Translations under genes and position numbers: made by a program | Shown here: in pieces, positions 24,846-33,046 of the stretch | How positions within the stretch are numbered: position 1 is the first letter of the stretch | Layout: the number at the start of each line of letters is the position of its first letter | Assembly: GCF_009649635.1 (NCBI RefSeq) | Contig: NZ_WJII01000003.1 | Coordinates: 62,001-126,000 of the forward strand | From: Microbacterium sp. SYP-A9085 | Lineage (GTDB): Bacteria > Actinomycetota > Actinomycetes > Actinomycetales > Microbacteriaceae | Direction of reading: 5' to 3' | DNA length: 64,000 bases | Notes under the pieces: generated by a model | Databases searched by the model: none | What the model was told of the DNA's origin: nothing | What the model saw: only the letters and a program-made list of their open reading frames with translations

Positions 24846-26234
24846 GTGGACGACACGATGGCGGGTCCCGAGGCGCTCAGCACGCGCACGGAGCGCCTCG
24901 TGCTGTGGGTTGCGATCCTCGCCTCGTTCGTCAGCTTCCTGGACGGCACCGTCGTCAACGTCGCTCTGCCCGCGATCCAGCGGGAGCTCGGCGGCGGGCT
25001 GGTGACGCAGCAGTGGGTGGTGGATGCCTACCTCATCACGCTGGGCGCGCTGATCCTCGTGGCGGGGTCGCTCAGCGACGTGTTCGGGCGCATCGTGGTA
25101 CTGCGCGTGGGCCTGGTCGGCTTCGGCATAGCGTCGGTGGCGATCGCCGCCGCGCCCGATCCGCTGCTGCTCGTGCTGTTCCGCGGCGTGCAGGGGATCG
25201 CGGGGGCGCTGCTGGTGCCCAGTTCGCTGGCCCTGATCATGTCGACGTTCCGCGGGGCCGCGCAGAGCAAGGCCATCGGCACGTGGACCGGCGCGACCAC
25301 GGCGGCCCTGGTCGTCGGGCCGGTGCTGGGCGGCGTGTTCGTGGACCTCATGACGTGGCGGCTCGTGTTCCTCATCAACGTCCTGCCGATCGCCGTGACG
25401 CTGTGGCTGCTGGTCATGCTCGGTCAGCGCGACAAGCGGGATCCCGGCGCCCGGGTGGACTGGACCGGCGCCGTGCTGTGCACGGTGGGCCTGGCCGGGA
25501 CTGTATTCGCGCTGATCGAGCAGGAGCGGATGGGATGGGCATCCCCCGCCATCTGGGGCACCATGACGGTCGGCTCGCTGTGCGTCATTGCGTTCGTGGT
25601 CCGGCAGCGATTCGCGGCCCGGCCGATGATGCCGCTGGGACTGTTCCGCATCCGCAACTTCTCCGCCGGAAACCTGGCGACCGCGTTCGTGTACGGCGCG
25701 CTGGCGCTGAACGGGCTCGTGCTCACGGTGTACCTGCAGCAGGGCGCCGGGCTGCCGGCGACGCTCGCGGGGCTGGCGGGTCTGCCGCTGACGATCATCA
25801 TGATCCTCTTCAGCTCGTACGTGGGCGGATGGTCGGGGAAGATCGGTCCGCGCCTTTTCATGACGGTGGGTCCGCTCGTGATGGCCGGCGGCGCCGCCCT
25901 GCTGCTGACGGTGCGGGAGGACTTCAACTACTGGACGCAGGTGCTGCCGGCGGTCATCGTGTTCGGCATCGGACTGACCCTCACCGTGGCCCCGCTGACC
26001 GCGGCCATCCTCGGGGCCATCGAACCGGCGCGCTCGGGCATTGCGTCTGCCGTGAACAACGCCGTCGCGCGGGTCGCGGGGCTGATAGCGGTGGCCCTCC
26101 TCGGCGTGATCGCCGGCGGCGTGCTGAACCTGGAGGGCTTCTACCGCGCGGCGATCGTCACGGCCGCGCTGATGGCGGTCGGCGGCGTCGTGTCGTTCAT
26201 CGGCATCCGCAACCCCGAAGCCGCCGACGCTTAG
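24846..26234 (+). CDS. MFS transporter, DHA2 (14-helix) drug:proton antiporter type
   Basis: A 462-residue membrane protein with 14 hydrophobic segments. SFVSFLDGTVVNVALPAIQ, in the first helix, is the DHA2-family motif D1 (LDxTVVNVALP). GSLSDVFGRIVVLRVG is MFS motif A and WTGATTAALVVGPVLGG is motif C, the antiporter motif. Export of a hydrophobic or cationic drug by proton antiport is the family expectation; the substrate is unknown. There is no adjacent TetR or MarR regulator. It converges on the ALDH gene across hairpin repeat A copy 3. Confidence 0.9.
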   Translation: MDDTMAGPEALSTRTERLVLWVAILASFVSFLDGTVVNVALPAIQRELGGGLVTQQWVVDAYLITLGALILVAGSLSDVFGRIVVLRVGLVGFGIASVAIAAAPDPLLLVLFRGVQGIAGALLVPSSLALIMSTFRGAAQSKAIGTWTGATTAALVVGPVLGGVFVDLMTWRLVFLINVLPIAVTLWLLVMLGQRDKRDPGARVDWTGAVLCTVGLAGTVFALIEQERMGWASPAIWGTMTVGSLCVIAFVVRQRFAARPMMPLGLFRIRNFSAGNLATAFVYGALALNGLVLTVYLQQGAGLPATLAGLAGLPLTIIMILFSSYVGGWSGKIGPRLFMTVGPLVMAGGAALLLTVREDFNYWTQVLPAVIVFGIGLTLTVAPLTAAILGAIEPARSGIASAVNNAVARVAGLIAVALLGVIAGGVLNLEGFYRAAIVTAALMAVGGVVSFIGIRNPEAADA

Positions 26235-26262
26235 CGGCATCCGACATCCTCACCGCCGTGTC

Positions 26263-26336
26263 GAGAACAGGCGATGGGGCGAGAACAGGCGGTCTGCGCG
26301 ACCGATCCGCCTGTTTTGACCCCATCGCCTGTTTTC
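26263..26336. repeat. Hairpin repeat family A, copy 3
   Basis: The arms 26263-26292 and 26307-26336 are separated by 14 nt. Each arm carries two GAGAACAGGCG units (or complements, here CGCCTGTTTT) 18 nt apart. It sits in a convergent junction, 28 nt after the MFS stop and 18 nt before the ALDH stop. The TTTT in the right arm suggests it also terminates the transporter transcript. Confidence 0.9.
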
Positions 26337-26354
26337 AGGACGAGGGATGCCGGG

Positions 26355-27206
26355 TCAGAGCATGCTCTTGGGGTGCCACACCGTCTTTATCTCGGTGAAC
26401 GCGGCGATCCGCTGCGGAGAGGGCACCGGGTCGCCGGGCACCAGGACGCGCTTGAGCGTCTCGGCGGCCCGGATCTGCAGGTCGACCCAGTCGATGCCGC
26501 CGGCGCCGGCCAGGTCCAGCGCGTTCACGTCGGCGTGGTCGGCGAGCCAGGGGGCGAGTTCGGCCGGCGACCCGGTGAGCACGTTGACGACACCGCCGGG
26601 GACGTCGCTGGTGGCGAGCACTTCGGCCAGGCTCACGGCCGACAGGGGATGCCGCTCGCTGGCGACCACCACGACGGCGTTCCCGGCCACCAGCGCCGGC
26701 GCCACCGCCGCGGACAGGCCCAGCAGTGCGGAGTCCTGCGGCGCGATGATGGCGACCACGCCGCTGGGCTCGGGGGCGGAGATGTTGAAGTAGGCGCCGG
26801 CCACCGGGTTCAGGCCCCCGGCCACCTGCGCGTATTTGTCGCACCATCCCGCGTACCAGACCCACAGGTCGATCGCCGCGTCCACCTGGGCTCCGGCGGC
26901 CGAGGCCGACACGCCCTCCTGCGCGACGATCTCGTCGGCGAACTGGCCGCGGCGGCCCTCGAGCAGCTCGGCGACCCGGTACAGCACCTGGCCGCGGTTG
27001 TACGCCGTTGCGCCGGCCCAGCCGCCCTGCGCGGCGCGGGCCGCGCGCACGGCGTCGCGGGCGTCCTTGCGCGATGCCTTCGCCGCGTTCGCGAGGAACC
27101 CTCCGGTGGCGGAGAGCACCTCGTACGTGCGGCCGGACTCGCTGCGCGGGAACGCTCCGCCGATAGCGAGCTTGTACGTCTTCGGGACCGTCAGGCGGGC
27201 GCTCAT
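26355..27206 (-). CDS. Truncated aldehyde dehydrogenase-family protein without a catalytic domain
   Basis: Only 283 residues against about 490 for a normal ALDH. It keeps the N-terminal coenzyme-binding part (PSGVVAIIAPQDSALLGLSA near 137-156; PALVAGNAVVVVASERHPLS near 160-179) and the very C-terminal oligomerisation strand (FTEIKTVWHPKSML). The catalytic segment with Cys and the ELGGK Glu loop is missing. Its ATG overlaps the stop of the complete ALDH gene by 4 nt and has AAGGAGGT upstream. The pair resembles the two halves of ALDH16, where a full ALDH is fused to a non-catalytic ALDH domain. A structural role is inference. Confidence 0.8.
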   Translation of the reverse strand: MSARLTVPKTYKLAIGGAFPRSESGRTYEVLSATGGFLANAAKASRKDARDAVRAARAAQGGWAGATAYNRGQVLYRVAELLEGRRGQFADEIVAQEGVSASAAGAQVDAAIDLWVWYAGWCDKYAQVAGGLNPVAGAYFNISAPEPSGVVAIIAPQDSALLGLSAAVAPALVAGNAVVVVASERHPLSAVSLAEVLATSDVPGGVVNVLTGSPAELAPWLADHADVNALDLAGAGGIDWVDLQIRAAETLKRVLVPGDPVPSPQRIAAFTEIKTVWHPKSML

Positions 27207-28699
27207 CGGGTGACCTCCTTGCGGGTCCGGCGGGCGATCGGGGTGGCGGCCTTCGGCGCGGCCAGGGCGGGCTTGAGGTACGCGGTCAGGCCGTGCCGGC
27301 CGCCCTCGCGGCCGTACCCGGACTCCTTGTACCCGCCGAACGGGCTGGACGGATCGAACCTATTGAAAGTGTTCGCCCACACGACGCCGGCGCGCAGCTT
27401 GTCGGCGACGGCGAGGATCCGCGAGCCCTTGTCGCTCCAGATGCCGGCGGACAGGCCGTACGGCGTGTTGTTGGCCTTCGCTATCGCCTCGGCGGGCGTG
27501 CGGAACGTGAGCACCGACAGCACCGGTCCGAACACCTCCTCGCGCGCTATCCGGTGGGATGCCTCGACCCGCGTGAACACGGTGGGGGCGAACCAGAACC
27601 CCTTGTCGGGGATGGCGCACTCCGCGGTCCAGCGCTGTGCGCCCTCCTGCTCGCCGACGGCGGTCAGCATCCGGATGCGCTCGAGCTGCTCGGCCGAGTT
27701 GATGGCGCCGATGTCGGTGTTCTTGTCGAGCGGATCGCCCAGCCGCAGCGTGGACAGCCGCGTCTTGAGCCGGTCGATGACCTCGTCGTGGATCGACTCC
27801 TGCACGAGCAGGCGGCTGCCCGCGCAGCACACGTGGCCCTGGTTGAAGAAGATGCCGTTGACGATGCCCTCGATCGCCTGGTCGATGGGAGCGTCGTCGA
27901 AGACGATGTTCGCGGCCTTGCCGCCCAGCTCCAGCGTCACCGACTTGCCGGTGCCGGCGACCGTGCGCGCAATCTCGCGCCCCACGGCGGTCGAGCCGGT
28001 GAACGCGACCTTGTCGACATCCGGATGCCGCACGAGCGCCGCCCCGGTCGCGCCCGCGCCGGTCACGATGTTCACGACCCCCGCGGGCAGGTCGGCCTGC
28101 TGCAGGATCTCGGCGAAGATCAACGCCGTCAGCGGCGTCGTCTCGGCGGGCTTGAGCACCACGGTGTTCCCGGCCGCGAGGGCCGGCGCGAGCTTCCACG
28201 CGAGCATCAGCAGCGGGAAGTTCCACGGGATGATCTGCCCCGCCACGCCGTGCGCGCGCGGGTCGGCGCCGAGCCCGGCGTAGTCCAGCTTGTCGGCCCA
28301 ACCGGCGTAGTAGAAGAACCAGGCCGCCACCAGCGGCACGTCGACGTCGCGGCTCTCCTTGATCGGCTTGCCGTTGTCCAGGCTCTCGGCGACCGCGAGC
28401 TCACGGGCTCGCTCCTGCACGAGCCGGGCGATGCGGAAAAGGTACTTCCCGCGGTCGCGGCCGCTCATCTTGCCCCACACCTTCGTGTGGGCGCGGCGGG
28501 CGGCCGCCACGGCGGCATCCACATCCGCGTCGGAGCCGAGCGCTATCTCGGCGATCGGCGATTCGTCGGCCGGGGAGATGGTGGTGAAAGTGCCGCCGGT
28601 GCCGTCGACGAACTCACCGTCGATGAAGAGACCGTACGCGTCCTTGAGGGTCAGGATGCCGCGCGATTCCGGCGCGGGTGCGTAGTCGAGGAATCCCAT
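27203..28699 (-). CDS. Aldehyde dehydrogenase
   Basis: This 498-residue NAD(P)+-dependent ALDH is complete. It has IIPWNFPLLMLAWKLAPALA near 168 (nucleotide domain), FTGSTAVGREIA near 248, VTLELGGKAANIVF near 270 with the general-base Glu, and GHVCCAGSRLLVQ near 300 with the catalytic Cys. In this operon the likely substrate is the acetaldehyde released by DeoC, oxidised to acetate, which is context-based inference. GAGAGA lies upstream of the ATG at 28699, 8 nt after the deoC stop. Confidence 0.93.
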   Translation of the reverse strand: MGFLDYAPAPESRGILTLKDAYGLFIDGEFVDGTGGTFTTISPADESPIAEIALGSDADVDAAVAAARRAHTKVWGKMSGRDRGKYLFRIARLVQERARELAVAESLDNGKPIKESRDVDVPLVAAWFFYYAGWADKLDYAGLGADPRAHGVAGQIIPWNFPLLMLAWKLAPALAAGNTVVLKPAETTPLTALIFAEILQQADLPAGVVNIVTGAGATGAALVRHPDVDKVAFTGSTAVGREIARTVAGTGKSVTLELGGKAANIVFDDAPIDQAIEGIVNGIFFNQGHVCCAGSRLLVQESIHDEVIDRLKTRLSTLRLGDPLDKNTDIGAINSAEQLERIRMLTAVGEQEGAQRWTAECAIPDKGFWFAPTVFTRVEASHRIAREEVFGPVLSVLTFRTPAEAIAKANNTPYGLSAGIWSDKGSRILAVADKLRAGVVWANTFNRFDPSSPFGGYKESGYGREGGRHGLTAYLKPALAAPKAATPIARRTRKEVTR

Positions 28700-28707
28700 G
28701 ATGTCTC

Positions 28708-29709
28708 TCAGTCCAGGGTGACGTAGTCGGGGCCGGAGTACCGGCCGGTGGCGACCTTCTGCCGCTGCAGAAGGACGTCGTTGAGAAGGCTCGAGGCGCC
28801 GAAGCGGAAAAGGTGCGGCGCGAGCCAGTCCTCGCCGGCGGTCTCGGCGACCGTGACGAGGTACTTCACGGCGTCCTTCGAGCTGCGGATGCCGCCGGCC
28901 GGCTTCACGCCGATCCGCTCGCCGGACAGGCGGTGCCAGTCGCGGACGACCTCGAGCATCAGCAGCGTGACCGGCAGGGTGGCCGCCGGCGCCACCTTCC
29001 CGGTGGACGTCTTGATGAAGTCGCCGCCGGCGAGGATCGCCAGCCACGACGCGCGCTTGACGTTGTCGTACGTGTTCAACTCGCCGGTCTCCAGGATCAC
29101 CTTCAGCGCGGCCGTGCTGCCGTCGGCGCGGCGGCAGGCCTCCTTCACCTGCACTATCTGGTCGAACACCTGCGAGTACCGGCCGGCCAGGAATGCGCCC
29201 CGGTCGATCACCATGTCGATCTCGTCGGCGCCGGCCTCCACGGCGTCCCGGGTGTCGGCGAGCTTGACCTGCAGCGAGGCGCGGCCGCTCGGGAACGCGG
29301 TGGCCACCGCGGCCACCGCGATGCCGCCGGTGTCGGGATCGCCGTGCCGGTCGCCGAGTGCCGCGACAGCGTGCGGCACCATGTCGCCGTACACGCAGAC
29401 GGCCGCGACGGGCGGGCAGGTGGAATCCGCGGCATCCGGGTGCGCGGCCTTCGCGACGAGGGAGCGGACCTTGCCGGGCGTGTCGGCGCCCTCCAGGGTC
29501 GTCAGGTCGATGAGGCCGATGATGCGGTCCAGCGCCCACGCCTTCGACGTCGTCTTGATCGAGCGGGTGCCCAGGGCCGCGGCGCGCTGTTCCAGGCCGA
29601 CGGCGTCGACGCCGGGCAGGCCGTGCAGGAAGCGGCGCAGCGTGGTGTTGTCGGGTGCGCCGCCGAGGACATCCACCGCCGTCCGGCGGCTCAGTTCACG
29701 GGTTGTCAT
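28708..29709 (-). CDS. deoC: Deoxyribose-phosphate aldolase
   Basis: The 333-residue class I aldolase cleaves 2-deoxyribose-5-phosphate to glyceraldehyde-3-phosphate and acetaldehyde. The Schiff-base lysine is in DFIKTSTGKV near residue 225-232 and the second lysine in GVKPAGGIRS near 262. EIDMVIDRGAFLAG, near 162, holds the proton-relay Asp. The protein is about 80 residues longer than E. coli DeoC, with an N-terminal extension typical of actinobacterial and eukaryotic forms. GGAGGAATC precedes the ATG, which overlaps the upstream stop by 4 nt. Confidence 0.97.
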   Translation of the reverse strand: MTTRELSRRTAVDVLGGAPDNTTLRRFLHGLPGVDAVGLEQRAAALGTRSIKTTSKAWALDRIIGLIDLTTLEGADTPGKVRSLVAKAAHPDAADSTCPPVAAVCVYGDMVPHAVAALGDRHGDPDTGGIAVAAVATAFPSGRASLQVKLADTRDAVEAGADEIDMVIDRGAFLAGRYSQVFDQIVQVKEACRRADGSTAALKVILETGELNTYDNVKRASWLAILAGGDFIKTSTGKVAPAATLPVTLLMLEVVRDWHRLSGERIGVKPAGGIRSSKDAVKYLVTVAETAGEDWLAPHLFRFGASSLLNDVLLQRQKVATGRYSGPDYVTLD

Positions 29710-30446
29710 GATTCCTCCAGGGACGCCGGGGCGTCGCGCACGAGCGTCGCGACGTAGGCGTCGGGTTCCAGCCCGCGACGGCGGGCCTCGTCTTCGATGC
29801 GGGCTATCGCCGCGGGCGACAGCGTGCCGGCTGCGCCGCCGCGGGGGTCGGGCAGCAGCAGGGACAGCACGGGGACGACGACGGCACCGAGCGCGGCGAG
29901 GATGGCGGCGACGCCGAGCACGCGCGGGTACACCTGGTCGTCGACGGTGTCCGATCCCCAGATCAAATACACGATCATGCCGACCACGACCGCGAACAGC
30001 GCGAGCGTGATCCACAGCCCCACCCGCACCGGCATCCGGCGGCGGTCCGACAGCAGCAGCAGCAGGCTGCCGAGCGCCAGGGCGGCGGACAGCGCGATCG
30101 CGGTGCCGGTGATCTTCCACACCGTCTCCCACGCGTCGCCGTACGGCCCGTCGTACCAGATGGTCCAGATCACGAGGGCGCCCGCGACGATCGAGACGAC
30201 GACGCCCGCCATGCCGACCGGCGCCAGCACGCGGCCCAGGAGCGCCGCGCAGCACAGCACCGCCACGCTGAAAGCGCCGACGGTGGCGGTCGTGCCGATC
30301 ACGCGTCCGGCGGTCTCGCCGAGGTCGCCGCCCAGGAGCACGACGATGCCGCCGGCGGCGGCCAGAGTGAACGCCACGACGATCACGGCGACGACGATCC
30401 GGCGCAGCCGGGAGACGGGAGAGCGGGGCAAGGTGACAGTGGTCAT
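29706..30446 (-). CDS. Membrane protein of unknown function in the deoC operon
   Basis: The 246-residue protein has six to seven hydrophobic segments (VVAVIVVAFTLAAAGGIVVL near 18-37 is the first) and a C-terminal cytosolic tail of about 45 residues, IARIEDEARRRGLEPDAYV. It is coupled at both ends by 4-nt ATGA overlaps, with the regulator upstream and deoC downstream, which argues for a role linked to deoxyribose or nucleoside metabolism. It does not look like a known nucleoside permease (no CNT or ENT motif). I do not recognise a family. Confidence 0.75.
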   Translation of the reverse strand: MTTVTLPRSPVSRLRRIVVAVIVVAFTLAAAGGIVVLLGGDLGETAGRVIGTTATVGAFSVAVLCCAALLGRVLAPVGMAGVVVSIVAGALVIWTIWYDGPYGDAWETVWKITGTAIALSAALALGSLLLLLSDRRRMPVRVGLWITLALFAVVVGMIVYLIWGSDTVDDQVYPRVLGVAAILAALGAVVVPVLSLLLPDPRGGAAGTLSPAAIARIEDEARRRGLEPDAYVATLVRDAPASLEES

Positions 30447-31378
30447 GCGTCCTCCAGGAGGGCTCGGGCGGTGGCCTCGTCGGTCACGACCACGGTACAC
30501 AGGCCCGCGGTCACGACGGTGCGCGCGAGGTCGTGTTTGGCCGCGCCGGCCGTCACGAAGATGGCGGTGTCGGCTTCGCGCAGGCGCGCCAGCGGCATCC
30601 CGACGGTGCGCGCATCAAGGGCGGGATCGACGATCCCCGCCTCCGCGTCGATGTAGCGGCCCAGCACGTCGCCGACCGCGCCGCGCTGCTGCAGGCGCCG
30701 GATGTCGTCGGCGTCGAGATATCCGTTCTCGACGTGTGCCGACGTGGCGTCGCACACCCCCGCGGCGAACATGTACGCCTGCGCATGGGCGGCGGCGTCC
30801 AGCACCGCCGCGACGGTGCGGTCGGACTGGATGGCGCGCGCCGTCTCCTCCTGCTCGAGGATCGCCGGGCTCGGCAGCAGGACGGCCTGGCCGGACGCGC
30901 GCTCGGCGATGGTGGCGGCCAGGTGCGCGGCGCCGCCCGGGCGCCGGTTCACGCTGACGCCGCCGTTGACCTGCACGACGGTGACGCCGTGCGCCCACCC
31001 GGCCGGAAGGTGCTCGCCGACGGCGGTCAGCGTCCTCCCCCAGCTCACGCCGAGCGTCCGCGGGACGGGGCGCAGGGCGCGCAGGTGGTCGGCGGCGGCC
31101 TGCGCGACCCGGTCGATGCCCGCGCCGTCGTCGCCCGCAGGCACCACGACCGCGTCCGTCAGGCGCGGGTAGCGCTGGACGAGCGCGCGTTCCAGCCCGA
31201 GCCGGCGGGCGCTGGGATGCACTATCTCGATGCGCACTATCCCGCTGTCGCGGGCGCGGGTCAGAAGCCGGCCGACCTTGAACCGCGAGATGTCCAGGAG
31301 CGCCCCGATCTCGTCCTGCGTCTTGCCGGCGTCGTAGTACAGCTCGGCGACGCGGACCGACAGCAGTTCGTCGTCCAC
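30443..31378 (-). CDS. SorC-family (DeoR-like) sugar-binding transcriptional regulator
   Basis: A 311-residue regulator. The N-terminal helix-turn-helix is TQDEIGALLDISRFKVGRLL near residues 20-39. The rest is the SorC sugar-phosphate-binding domain: TLGVSWGRTL near 108, VQVNGGVSVNR near 135, and GMPLARLREADTAIFVTAGA near 262. In Bacillus, DeoR of this family senses deoxyribose-5-phosphate and represses the deo operon; the same role is inferred here. The GTG at 31378 has GAGGAGGAGAC upstream. The gene is first in its operon, behind a promoter and palindrome, so autoregulation is likely. Confidence 0.9.
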   Translation of the reverse strand: MDDELLSVRVAELYYDAGKTQDEIGALLDISRFKVGRLLTRARDSGIVRIEIVHPSARRLGLERALVQRYPRLTDAVVVPAGDDGAGIDRVAQAAADHLRALRPVPRTLGVSWGRTLTAVGEHLPAGWAHGVTVVQVNGGVSVNRRPGGAAHLAATIAERASGQAVLLPSPAILEQEETARAIQSDRTVAAVLDAAAHAQAYMFAAGVCDATSAHVENGYLDADDIRRLQQRGAVGDVLGRYIDAEAGIVDPALDARTVGMPLARLREADTAIFVTAGAAKHDLARTVVTAGLCTVVVTDEATARALLEDA

Positions 31379-31398
31379 GGGTCTCCTCCTCGACGACG

Positions 31399-31442
31399 AG
31401 GATACGCCGCGCCGAGCATCTGTGCACGAGCGTGCACAGATG
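31399..31442 (-). promoter_or_regulatory. Promoter and 26-bp operator of the deoC operon
   Basis: On the minus strand TGCACA (31421-31426) and TATCCT (31399-31404) are 16 nt apart. A perfect inverted repeat covers 31417-31442: arms CATCTGTGCACG and CGTGCACAGATG around a central AG. It therefore overlaps the -35 element, as expected for a repressor site. Confidence 0.75.
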
Positions 31443-31473
31443 AGCACTCGGACGTGCGCGGCGTGCTCAGGTG

Positions 31474-32448
31474 TCAGCCGAGCAGGTCGCGCACCCGTCG
31501 CACGTCGTCGGCCATCTGCGCCGTGAGCGCGTCGACGCCGTCGAACGCCACCATGCCGCGGACCCGGTGGGTGAACTCGATCTGGACGTCGTGCCCGTAC
31601 AGGTCGAGGTCGGTCTCGTCCAGCACATGCGCCTCCACGACCCGCTGGGGGACGTCGTCGAACGTGGGGTTGGTGCCCACGCTGATCGCCGCCGGGTAGC
31701 GTGTGCTGCGCGACATGCCGGAGGTCGGCCGGCCCATCCGCGGCGCCTGGTCGATGAGCCACCCGGCGTACACGCCGTCGGCCGGGACGAAGCCTTCCAT
31801 CCGCGGGGACAGGTTCGCGGTCGGGAAGCCGAGTTCGCGCCCGCGCTTGAGCCCGTGCACCACTTCACCCCACACCGCATGCGGCCGTCCCAGCAGCTTC
31901 GCCGCGGTCTGCACGTCCCCGTCGGCGAGCGCCTCGCGGATCCACGTGGAGGACACCCGGCGCGCGGTCGTGATGGCGCGCACGTCGTCGATGAGATCGA
32001 CCCGGTATCCGAGTCGCTCGCCCATACGCTGCAGCAGCTCCAGGTTGCCGGCGCCGCCGCGCCCGAAACGGAAGTCGCGGCCGACCATCACGGTCTGCAC
32101 ATGGAGGGCGTCAACGAGCACGCTCTGGACGAAGTCCTCGGCCGGCACCGCGGCCATCCGCTCATCGAAGCGGAGCATCAGCGTCGCGTCGATCCCGGTC
32201 TGCGCGAGCAGCTGCAGCTTCTGATTGATGCCGATGACGTCCTCGGGACACAGTTCGGGCCGCAGGACCGCCAGCGGGTTCCGGTCGAACGTGACCGCCA
32301 CGACCTTCGCCGCGCGGTCCGCGGCGTCCACCCTCGCCCGCGCGAGCACTCCGCGGTGCCCGGCGTGGACGCCGTCGAACTTCCCGATCGCCACCACGGA
32401 CGGCCCGAAACCGGCGGGCACCTCGGCGGGGTCGCGGAAAACGATCAT
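31474..32448 (-). CDS. ribF: Bifunctional riboflavin kinase / FAD synthetase
   Basis: The 324-residue protein converts riboflavin to FMN and FMN to FAD. The N-terminal FAD synthetase domain shows the nucleotidyltransferase motif GKFDGVHAGHRGVL near 22-35 and TTARRVSSTWIREAL near 160. The C-terminal kinase domain has GRELGFPTANL near 203, GVYAGWL near 225 and the catalytic Glu in RVVEAHVLDETDLDLYG near 268-284. The start overlaps the stop of the upstream membrane-protein gene by 4 nt. In many bacteria ribF is next to truB; here truB is 2 kb away with an M23 gene in between. Confidence 0.96.
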   Translation of the reverse strand: MIVFRDPAEVPAGFGPSVVAIGKFDGVHAGHRGVLARARVDAADRAAKVVAVTFDRNPLAVLRPELCPEDVIGINQKLQLLAQTGIDATLMLRFDERMAAVPAEDFVQSVLVDALHVQTVMVGRDFRFGRGGAGNLELLQRMGERLGYRVDLIDDVRAITTARRVSSTWIREALADGDVQTAAKLLGRPHAVWGEVVHGLKRGRELGFPTANLSPRMEGFVPADGVYAGWLIDQAPRMGRPTSGMSRSTRYPAAISVGTNPTFDDVPQRVVEAHVLDETDLDLYGHDVQIEFTHRVRGMVAFDGVDALTAQMADDVRRVRDLLG

Positions 32449-32888
32449 GACACGGTGGGCGCCGCCTCGCCCGCGGCGACGGTCACGGGGCGGTGGGCGA
32501 CGAGCCACCACAGACCCAGGAACGGCAGGACCAGGGGCACGAACACGTATCCGATGCCGTAGAACGACCACACCGTCGGCTCCGGGAACAGGTCCGGGCG
32601 CACAAGACTGAGCGTTCCGATCGCGAGGACGCCCACGAGTTCGAACGAGATGGCGACCCACGCGATCCGGTACCACGGGCGCGACGCCGAGAAGACCAGT
32701 GCCAGCGTCGCGAGGATGTAGACGAGAGCCGAGACGGCCGACAGCGTGAAAGCGAGCGGCGCGTGAGCGAACCGCTCGATGATCTGCACGAGGGAGCGGC
32801 CGGCGGCGGCGAGCGCGAGCACCGCGTACACGACGACGAGGACGCGACCGATACCCGTCATGCGGCGAGGGCGGGATAGCGATGACAT
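32445..32888 (-). CDS. Small four-helix membrane protein upstream of ribF
   Basis: The 147-residue protein has four transmembrane segments (GRVLVVVYAVLALAAAGRS near 13-31; FTLSAVSALVYILATLALVF; RIAWVAISFELVGVLAIGTL; YGIGYVFVPLVLPFLGLWWL). It is found beside ribF or truB in related actinobacteria but has no assigned function. I took the ATG at 32888 because a TAGGAT hexamer ends 8 nt upstream; longer in-frame starts at 32954 and 32975 would add an acidic leader unlike the family. Coupled to ribF by ATGA. Confidence 0.75.
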   Translation of the reverse strand: MSSLSRPRRMTGIGRVLVVVYAVLALAAAGRSLVQIIERFAHAPLAFTLSAVSALVYILATLALVFSASRPWYRIAWVAISFELVGVLAIGTLSLVRPDLFPEPTVWSFYGIGYVFVPLVLPFLGLWWLVAHRPVTVAAGEAAPTVS

Positions 32889-32896
32889 GACACTCG

Positions 32897-32902
32897 ATCC
32901 TA
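32897..32902 (-). promoter_or_regulatory. -10 hexamer TAGGAT for the membrane protein-ribF unit
   Basis: TAGGAT on the minus strand is separated from the ATG at 32888 by eight nucleotides (CGAGTGTC). Confidence 0.4.
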
Positions 32903-33046
32903 CGTCGACCGCGTCGGCCTCACTCACACCATCCGTCTCATACACCTCATCCATCTCGGCAGTGGACAGACACACCAGGAAGTGACACCATTTGCAGACG
33001 GCACCCGACCGCAGTCCCTGTCCGCCCTCTCACCGAAGTGCAGCCC

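Noticed and set aside
26263..26336. Miniature transposon (MITE) interpretation of repeat A
   Set aside because: No target-site duplication is visible around the three copies and the inverted units are internal as well as terminal, so a REP-like hairpin fits better.
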